DNA from: an uncultured Eubacteriales bacterium
GTDB taxonomy: Bacteria; Bacillota; Clostridia; Christensenellales; CAG-138
Reading direction: 5' to 3'
Length of the DNA: 45,695 nucleotides
NCBI GenBank assembly: GCA_902792295.1
Contig: CADAZC010000013.1
Coordinates: 1-45,695 of the forward strand
The notes beneath the pieces are model-generated. The model saw only the letters and a list, made by a program, of their open reading frames with translations, did no database searches and was not told the DNA's origin. A program made the translations under genes and the position numbers. Below, one piece after another: positions 40,503 to 45,695 of the stretch. Position 1 is the stretch's first letter, and the number at the start of each line of letters is the position of its first letter.

Positions 40503-40574
40503 ACGGCAGGCGACTTCGCGCGCACGCGCGTATAATAATATAGGGTATTTTTCCCGTTTCGGGCGCATTTTCTC

Positions 40575-40604
40575 TTGACAAAGCCCCCGTTTTCGCGGTA
40601 TCGT
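40575..40604 (+). promoter_or_regulatory. Promoter of the glycine cleavage operon
   Basis: TTGACA (40575-40580), 18-bp spacer, TATCGT (40599-40604). Transcription would start about 40611, just before the riboswitch. Confidence 0.78.
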
Positions 40605-40639
40605 ATACAAGGACACAAATGCATATTGTCCCGGATGAT

Positions 40640-40800
40640 GCGCCCGGGAGAGGCCGCAGAATCTGCGGCGCCGAAGGGGAACAGCAGAAACTCTCAGGCA
40701 AAAGGATCGGGCACGGACGGGACTCCGGAAAGGAAAGGGGACTTCCCCTTTACGCCGACGGTGCAACCGCAAAATGCGGGAATCTCTCAGGCTCGTTACG
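40640..40800 (+). ncRNA. Tandem glycine riboswitch
   Basis: First aptamer about 40643-40728: GGGAGAG, a P2-like stem GCCGCAGA/TCTGCGGC, GCCGAAGG, then AACTCTCAGGCAAAAGGA. The second (about 40729-40800) has GCCGACGGTGCAA, a stem CCGC/GCGG and GAATCTCTCAGGC, but lacks the AAAAGGA tail. These blocks are the known glycine aptamer core. Glycine binding switches on the gcv genes in related bacteria. The second aptamer is less canonical than the first. It fills the gap 40503-40887 with the promoter and terminator. Confidence 0.92.
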
Positions 40801-40804
40801 GAGG

Positions 40805-40834
40805 CGCAAGGTACGGGCGTACTTTGCGTTTTTT
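40805..40834 (+). terminator. Riboswitch expression-platform terminator
   Basis: Stem CGCAAGGTACG (40805-40815) / CGTACTTTGCG (40818-40828), followed by six T, 54 bp before gcvT. Its left arm adjoins the second aptamer, so glycine binding can compete with its formation. Confidence 0.85.
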
Positions 40835-40887
40835 CATTTCTTTGCGGCGGGGCCGCATCAGTTCATATTTTGATAAGGAGGACTCTC

Positions 40888-42129
40888 ATGAGCGAACTCA
40901 AACGTACCCAACTGTACGACGCGCACATTGCGGCGAAAGCGACGATGGTCGATTTCGGCGGATGGGAAATGCCGATCCAGTATCCCGAAGGCATCATTGC
41001 GGAGCATCTGTATACCAGAAGCTGCTGCGGTCTTTTTGACGTCTCCCACATGGGCCGGCTGCTGATCGAAGGACCGGAACGCTTGGCGTTTCTGCAGCAC
41101 GTGCTTTCGAGCAACGCGGCGCTGCTCGACCTCAATCAGGCGCAGTACTGCATCATTCCTGCCGAGGACGGCAGCGCGGTCGACGACGCATACCTGTACC
41201 GGTTTGAAGAGGACCGTTTCCTGCTGGTCGTCAACGCGTCGAACACCGACAAGGACCTTGCGTGGTTCGAGCCGATCGTGAAGAACTACGACTGCACGAT
41301 CAAAAACATCACGTCCGAGACCGTCTCCATCGCGGTGCAGGGACCGAAGAGCGAAGAGATCCTGAAAAAGCTCGCGAACGTCGACGAAGTCACCAAGCCC
41401 GCGCGCAACAATCTTTCCACGCTGATGATGGAAGGACATAAAGTCCTCGTTTCCAGAACCGGCTACACCGCGGAACCGATCGGCTACGAGCTGTTCTTAA
41501 AGAACGAAGACGCGCACTGGATGTGGAACCGCCTGATCGAGCTCGGCGGCAAGCCGGCGGGCTTAGGCGCACGCGACACGCTGCGCATGGAAGGCATGCT
41601 TCCGCTGTACGGCGACGAAATGGGCGTCGATGAAGCGGGCAAGCCGATGCCGATCTTCGCGCTTGCGCTTGCGAAATTCGCGGTCTCCTTCGACGAAGCG
41701 AAGGGCGAATTCGTGGGCAAAGAAGCGCTGAAAAAGCAGGCTGCGGCGCAGGCGTGCTTCAAGGCGAAGGATTACAATCCCGAAGCGATGACGGCGCTTC
41801 CGAAACGCGTCCGCCCGATCGCGCTTCTGGACCGCGGCATCATGCGTCACGGCATGGAAGTGTATCGGAACGGCGAAATGATCGGCTGGATCACCAGCGG
41901 CACGATGATCCCGTACTATATGACCGAAGGCGAAGGCGCGGATGTGAAACTCCTTCCCGAAACCGGCAAGCGCGCGATCGGCATCTGCTACATCAGCTCC
42001 GACGTGCCGGTGAACGGCGAAGTCGAGGTCGACGTCCGCGGCAAGCGCCTGAAGGCGGTCATTCCGTCCAAGCACATTTCGAACAATGTCCCGCCCTATG
42101 TGGTGCCGGTCATTTATAAGCAAAAGTAA
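40888..42129 (+). CDS. gcvT: Glycine cleavage system T protein (aminomethyltransferase)
   Basis: 413 residues, longer than the usual 360-370. It moves the methylene group from the lipoyl arm of GcvH to tetrahydrofolate and frees ammonia. The N-terminus ([26 protein letters not shown]), [11 protein letters not shown] (about 46-56), the folate-binding [10 protein letters not shown] and [15 protein letters not shown], and [16 protein letters not shown] are all clear. The extra length lies around 280-310. AAGGAGG precedes the ATG at 40888; the frame is open upstream through the terminator and is not used. It is first in the riboswitch-controlled operon. Confidence 0.96.
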   Translation: MSELKRTQLYDAHIAAKATMVDFGGWEMPIQYPEGIIAEHLYTRSCCGLFDVSHMGRLLIEGPERLAFLQHVLSSNAALLDLNQAQYCIIPAEDGSAVDDAYLYRFEEDRFLLVVNASNTDKDLAWFEPIVKNYDCTIKNITSETVSIAVQGPKSEEILKKLANVDEVTKPARNNLSTLMMEGHKVLVSRTGYTAEPIGYELFLKNEDAHWMWNRLIELGGKPAGLGARDTLRMEGMLPLYGDEMGVDEAGKPMPIFALALAKFAVSFDEAKGEFVGKEALKKQAAAQACFKAKDYNPEAMTALPKRVRPIALLDRGIMRHGMEVYRNGEMIGWITSGTMIPYYMTEGEGADVKLLPETGKRAIGICYISSDVPVNGEVEVDVRGKRLKAVIPSKHISNNVPPYVVPVIYKQK

Positions 42130-42158
42130 ACCAAAAATCATTTCAGGAGGATAGTATC

Positions 42159-42533
42159 ATGACGATCAAACCCGAATTACAGTACAGCAAGGACCACGAG
42201 TGGGTCAAGGAAGAAGACGGTCTCTTTGTGATCGGTATCTCCGATTTCGCGCAGGATGCGCTGGGCGATCTCGTTTTCGTGAACCTGCCGGAAGTCGGCG
42301 ACGCGGTCACCGCGGGTGAAGCGTTCGGCGACGTCGAATCCGTCAAGGCGGTAAGCGATCTGCTTTCTCCGGTCTCCGGCACCGTTGCCGAGATCAACGA
42401 GGAGCTCCTTGACGCGCCCGAAAAGCTGAACGAGGATCCCTACGGCGCATGGATCATCAAGGTGAGCGACGTTTCCGCGACCGAAGAGCTTCTGGACGCG
42501 GCGGCTTACGAAGCATTCTGCGCGGAGGCATAA
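42159..42533 (+). CDS. gcvH: Glycine cleavage system H protein
   Basis: 124 residues, normal length. Lipoyl carrier that shuttles the aminomethyl group between the P and T proteins. The lipoylated Lys63 lies in [11 protein letters not shown], with KDHEW at 11-15 and NEDPYGAWI near the end. AGGAGGA precedes the ATG. It sits between gcvT (29 bp) and gcvPA (3 bp). The lipoate ligase at the end of the operon is its likely modifying enzyme. Confidence 0.97.
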   Translation: MTIKPELQYSKDHEWVKEEDGLFVIGISDFAQDALGDLVFVNLPEVGDAVTAGEAFGDVESVKAVSDLLSPVSGTVAEINEELLDAPEKLNEDPYGAWIIKVSDVSATEELLDAAAYEAFCAEA

Positions 42534-42536
42534 AGC

Positions 42537-43850
42537 ATGGGAAGCTACGTTCCTTCCACCGAGGAACAGCGCCGGGAAATGCTGAATGCGATCGGGCTTT
42601 CGGATTACCGTGAGCTCTATCGCGACGTGCCGGAAAGCATGATCCTGAACCGCCCGCTCGATTTGCCGGAAGGCAAGAGCGAGATGGAGGTTCGCAACGC
42701 GCTTCGGAAAATGGCGGCGGAGAACACCGTCTTTTCGACCGTGCTTCGCGGCGCGGGCGCGTACGATCATTACATTCCCTCGATCGTGAAGTATATCCCC
42801 GCAAAGGAAGAGTTCCTCACCGCATATACGCCCTATCAGGCGGAGATCAGCCAGGGCGTCCTGCAGTCGATCTTCGAGTATCAGACGATGATCGCGGAGC
42901 TTTGCGGCATGGACGCGTCCAACGCATCCGTGTACGACGGCGCGACCGCGGCTGCCGAAGCCGCCGCCATGTGCCGTGACCGCAAGCGCCGCGTGACGCT
43001 GATTTCGGCGACGACGCATCCCGACGTGATCAACACGGTCCGTACCTACTGCTACGGCACCAACGACGAGCTGGTCGTGGTTCCTATGAAAGACGGCAGA
43101 ACCGACAAGGACGCTTTGAAGGCGCTTCTGAACGAGGGCGTCGCGTCGTTCTACGTACAGCAGCCGAACTTCTACGGTCTGTTTGAAGACGCCGACGAGC
43201 TCGGCGAGATCGTCCATGCGGCCGGCGCGATGTTCGTGATGGGATGCAATCCCATTGCGCTCGCGATCATGAAGACGCCGAAGGATTCCGGCGCGGACGT
43301 TGCGGTCGGCGAAGGTCAGCCGCTGGGTATGCCGATCGGTTTCGGCGGTCCGTACCTCGGCTTCATGGCGACGACCATGAAGAACATCCGCAAGCTCCCC
43401 GGCCGTATCGTCGGTGAAACGACGGATCACGACGGCAACCGTGCCTACGTGCTTTCGCTGCAGGCGCGCGAGCAGCATATCCGCCGCGAAAAGGCGAGCT
43501 CCAATATCTGCTCGAACGAGGCGCTGTGCGCCTTGACCGCAGGTCTCTACATGGCAACGATGGGTCCGGACGGCATGGCGGAGGTCGCAAATCAGTGCAT
43601 GGCGAAGGCGCATTACCTTGCAAACGAGCTTTGCAAGCTCGACGGCGTCAAGCTGCGCTACGAGGGCGCGTTCTTCCATGAGTTCCTGCTCGACATGCCG
43701 AAGTGCAAAGAGATCGAGCATGCGCTGATGAAGAAGGGCATCCTTTCCGGTCTTCCCTACGAAGACGGCATGCTCTGGTGCGTCACCGAAAAGGTCGCCA
43801 AGGAAACGCTCAACGAGGTCGTTTCCGTCGTAAAGGAGGTGCTCGCATGA
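42537..43850 (+). CDS. gcvPA: Glycine dehydrogenase (decarboxylating) subunit 1
   Basis: 437 residues, standard length. With GcvPB it decarboxylates glycine through PLP and loads the H protein. N-terminus SYVPSTEEQRREMLNAIG, the GAGAYDHYIPS segment (about 74-84), TPYQAEISQG and ASVYDGATAAAEA are conserved. Its stop overlaps the gcvPB start (ATGA at 43847), typical of two-subunit P proteins of Firmicutes. No break is seen. Confidence 0.97.
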   Translation: MGSYVPSTEEQRREMLNAIGLSDYRELYRDVPESMILNRPLDLPEGKSEMEVRNALRKMAAENTVFSTVLRGAGAYDHYIPSIVKYIPAKEEFLTAYTPYQAEISQGVLQSIFEYQTMIAELCGMDASNASVYDGATAAAEAAAMCRDRKRRVTLISATTHPDVINTVRTYCYGTNDELVVVPMKDGRTDKDALKALLNEGVASFYVQQPNFYGLFEDADELGEIVHAAGAMFVMGCNPIALAIMKTPKDSGADVAVGEGQPLGMPIGFGGPYLGFMATTMKNIRKLPGRIVGETTDHDGNRAYVLSLQAREQHIRREKASSNICSNEALCALTAGLYMATMGPDGMAEVANQCMAKAHYLANELCKLDGVKLRYEGAFFHEFLLDMPKCKEIEHALMKKGILSGLPYEDGMLWCVTEKVAKETLNEVVSVVKEVLA

Positions 43851-45250
43851 AGCTGATCTTTGAAAAGAGCGTCAAAGGACGCAAGTGCGATATCCTGCCG
43901 AAGTGCGACGTTCCTGCAACCGCGCTTCCCGAAGGACTGCGCCGTGAAGTCGCGCCGCGGCTTCCCGAGATGAGCGAAACCGACGTTTCCCGTCACTACA
44001 CCGAGCTTTGTAAGCAGGTGCACGGCGTGAACTGCGGCTTCTATCCGCTCGGTTCCTGCACCATGAAATATAACCCGCGCATCGACGAAGAAGCGGCGGC
44101 GATGGAGGGCTTTACGAACATCCATCCGCTCGCGCCGAAATCCACGGTCCGCGGCGCACTCGAAGTGCTCGACACGCTGCGCGAAGATCTTTGCGAGATC
44201 ACCGGCATGGACGGCATGACCTTCCAGCCCGCAGCGGGCGCGCACGGCGAATTCACGGGCGTGCTGCTCATCAAGCAGTATCACGATTCGCACAACGACA
44301 CGAAGCGCACCAAGATCATCGTGCCGGACTCCGCGCACGGTACCAACCCCGCGACGGCGGCGATGTGCGGCTACCAGGTCGTGAACATCCCCTCCGCGCC
44401 GAACGGATGCGTCGATCTCGAGGAGCTCAAAAAGGTCCTCGGCGACGATATCGCGGGTCTGATGCTGACGAACCCGAACACGGTCGGCATCTTTGACGAG
44501 AACATTCTCGAGATCACGAAGCTCGTGCACGAAGCGGGCGGTCTGTGCTATTACGACGGCGCAAACCTGAACGCGATCATGGGCGTCGTGCGTCCCGGCG
44601 ACATGGGCTTCGACTGCGTGCATCTGAACCTCCACAAGACGTTCGCCACCCCGCACGGCGGCGGCGGTCCCGGCGCAGGCGCGGTCGGCTGCAAGGAATT
44701 CCTAAAGCCGTTCCTGCCGCACTCGGCGCTGATGGATCGCCCCGGACGGCTCCAGGTCCGCGCGTTCATGGGCAACTTCCTCGTGTGCGTCCGCGCGCTC
44801 GCGTACGTGATGACACTCGGCAGAGAAGGCATCCCCGAGGCGTCGACCAACGCGGTGCTCAATGCAAACTACCTGATGCAGAAGATCAAAGGCACGTTTA
44901 CGCCGGCGTTCGACCGCATCTGCATGCATGAGTTCGTGCTCGATCTGTCGCAGTACGAAAAGGAGACCGGCGTTTCCGCGCTCGACGTGGCGAAATCGCT
45001 GATCGACTACGGCATGCATCCGCCGACAATGTACTTCCCGCTGATCGTGCACGAAGCGCTGATGCTCGAGCCGACCGAAACGGAAAGCATCGAATCTTCC
45101 GCAAGCTCTATGAGCTTGGCAAAACCGATCCGGAGTTTATGCACAATGCGCCGCATCACACCCCGATCGGTCGTCCGGACGAAGTCAAGGCGGCGCGCAA
45201 CCCGATCGTGCGCTACACCTTTGCATGATCGACCGGCTTCAAATCTATGA
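43847..45250 (+). CDS. gcvPB: Glycine dehydrogenase subunit 2, with a frameshifting deletion near the C-terminus
   Basis: PLP-binding half of the P protein. The first 414 residues are normal: NCGFYPLGSCTMKYNPR (62-78), SAHGTNPATAA, and the PLP lysine Lys264 in NLHKTFATPHGGGGPGAG. After EPTETES (ending at 45088) the expected C-terminus is out of frame: from 45094 another frame reads IFRKLYELGKTDPEF ... RYTFA and stops at 45228, where the family normally ends. About ten codons between are missing (about 25 or 28 bp), so the readable frame runs on to 45250 with an unrelated tail. The PLP site is intact, but the tail change may cripple folding. AAAGGAGG and an ATGA overlap with gcvPA support the start. 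Confidence 0.9.
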   Translation: MKLIFEKSVKGRKCDILPKCDVPATALPEGLRREVAPRLPEMSETDVSRHYTELCKQVHGVNCGFYPLGSCTMKYNPRIDEEAAAMEGFTNIHPLAPKSTVRGALEVLDTLREDLCEITGMDGMTFQPAAGAHGEFTGVLLIKQYHDSHNDTKRTKIIVPDSAHGTNPATAAMCGYQVVNIPSAPNGCVDLEELKKVLGDDIAGLMLTNPNTVGIFDENILEITKLVHEAGGLCYYDGANLNAIMGVVRPGDMGFDCVHLNLHKTFATPHGGGGPGAGAVGCKEFLKPFLPHSALMDRPGRLQVRAFMGNFLVCVRALAYVMTLGREGIPEASTNAVLNANYLMQKIKGTFTPAFDRICMHEFVLDLSQYEKETGVSALDVAKSLIDYGMHPPTMYFPLIVHEALMLEPTETESIESSASSMSLAKPIRSLCTMRRITPRSVVRTKSRRRATRSCATPLHDRPASNL

Positions 45251-45695
45251 AAGCGAGGGGTTCGACCCCTATCGCAATCTGGCCATTGAGCAGCACCTGC
45301 TGGAATCCGTTTTAGGCGGGTGCTGCCTTCTTTATCTGTGGCGGAACGAGCGCACGGTCGTGATCGGCAGAAACCAGAACGCCTGGGCGGAGTGCCGCAC
45401 GGCGCTGCTTTCGGAGGAGGGCGGCAAGCTTGCAAGACGGCTGTCCGGCGGCGGCGCGGTCTATCATGACCTCGGGAATCTGAACTTTACGTTTCTGATG
45501 CGCACCGGGGACTATGACCTTGCACGCCAGCTCTCCGTGATCCGAAGGGCGTGCGCCGTATGCGGGATCGAAACGGAGATCTCCGGCAGAAACGACCTCC
45601 TCGCGGACGGGCGCAAGTTCTCCGGCAACGCGTTCTATCACCACGAGGGGCGTTCCTATCACCACGGCACGCTGCTCGTCGACGTCGACGGCGAA
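45225..45695 (+). CDS. lplA: Lipoate-protein ligase, 3' end cut by the window edge
   Basis: 157 codons to the window edge. The start MIDRLQIYESEGFDPYRNLAIEQHLL, LYLWRNERTVVIGRNQNAWAEC and RRLSGGGAVYHDLGNLNF, then SGRNDLLADGRKFSGNAFYHHEGRSYHHGTLL-type motif are those of LplA, which attaches lipoate to H protein and dehydrogenase E2 using ATP. The lipoyl-AMP Lys of GRKFSG is present. Its ATG overlaps the family stop of gcvPB (ATGA at 45225); because of the gcvPB frameshift, ribosomes now read past this point, which could weaken coupling. Confidence 0.93.
   Translation, partial: MIDRLQIYESEGFDPYRNLAIEQHLLESVLGGCCLLYLWRNERTVVIGRNQNAWAECRTALLSEEGGKLARRLSGGGAVYHDLGNLNFTFLMRTGDYDLARQLSVIRRACAVCGIETEISGRNDLLADGRKFSGNAFYHHEGRSYHHGTLLVDVDGE

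Overview
The window looks like chromosomal DNA of a GC-rich, strictly anaerobic Gram-positive bacterium of the class Clostridia. Supporting genes are a class III (anaerobic) ribonucleotide reductase with its radical-SAM activase, two DegV-type lipid-binding proteins, WalJ/YycJ and RlmH, a PhoB/PhoR-like pair next to a PepV dipeptidase, YitT, a GPH-type sugar symporter, and a glycine-riboswitch-controlled gcvT-H-PA-PB-lplA operon. Promoters are close to the Gram-positive sigma-A consensus (TTGACA-N17-TATAAT type), and most genes carry strong AGGAGG-like ribosome sites.

Layout. 1-3850 (minus): an NRAMP-like transporter cut by the window edge, apt, and a membrane-anchored transglutaminase-like protein with Ig-like repeats. 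4041-6860: an AT-richer island with three minus-strand genes (two ankyrin-like, one unknown), the tail of a decayed serine recombinase, and an array of small hairpins separated by CGATAT motifs. 6859-9705 (minus): an unusual QueT-PAP2 fusion and a DUF2974-type alpha/beta hydrolase with a membrane tail. 9849-12643 (plus): a leaderless unknown gene, a metallo-beta-lactamase-fold hydrolase, an iron-dependent alcohol dehydrogenase and a flavodoxin. 12719-13804: a zinc-ribbon protein and an EF-hand membrane protein transcribed divergently from an XRE repressor, with two clear operators on a consensus promoter. 13833-15780 (minus): YgjP-like peptidase, rlmH, walJ. 15871-22450 (plus): ispE (leaderless), an ECF S-component, DegV, a GPH symporter plus GT-B-like protein, and a second DegV. 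22504-29254 (minus): an atypical thioredoxin reductase, NrdD with a C-terminal redoxin domain (frameshifted), nrdG, and a DUF4037/TPR/zinc-ribbon trio. 29456-32852 (plus): a membrane protein, a DUF937 protein with a histone-like tail, a patatin phospholipase and a GntR regulator. 32980-38112: a palindromic intergenic repeat, a GNAT acetyltransferase, a two-component system, pepV and yitT (all minus). 38078-39780: an inserted zinc-ribbon gene flanked by a 268-bp direct duplication. 39663-45695 (plus): a DUF1295 membrane protein, then the glycine riboswitch and the glycine cleavage operon, running off the edge in lplA.

How genes work together. The gcv operon breaks glycine down (PA/PB decarboxylase, H carrier, T aminomethyltransferase), and the lipoate ligase at its end would lipoylate GcvH. 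NrdG, NrdD with its fused redoxin, and the neighbouring flavoprotein reductase form a plausible self-contained anaerobic deoxynucleotide module. Two genes, nrdD and gcvPB, each carry a reading-frame break; these are either true lesions or errors in this sequence. The features most likely to be new are the QueT-PAP2 fusion, the NrdD-redoxin plus HRR-less reductase arrangement, the CGATAT hairpin array, the DUF937/histone-tail pair and the insertion-duplication at yitT.
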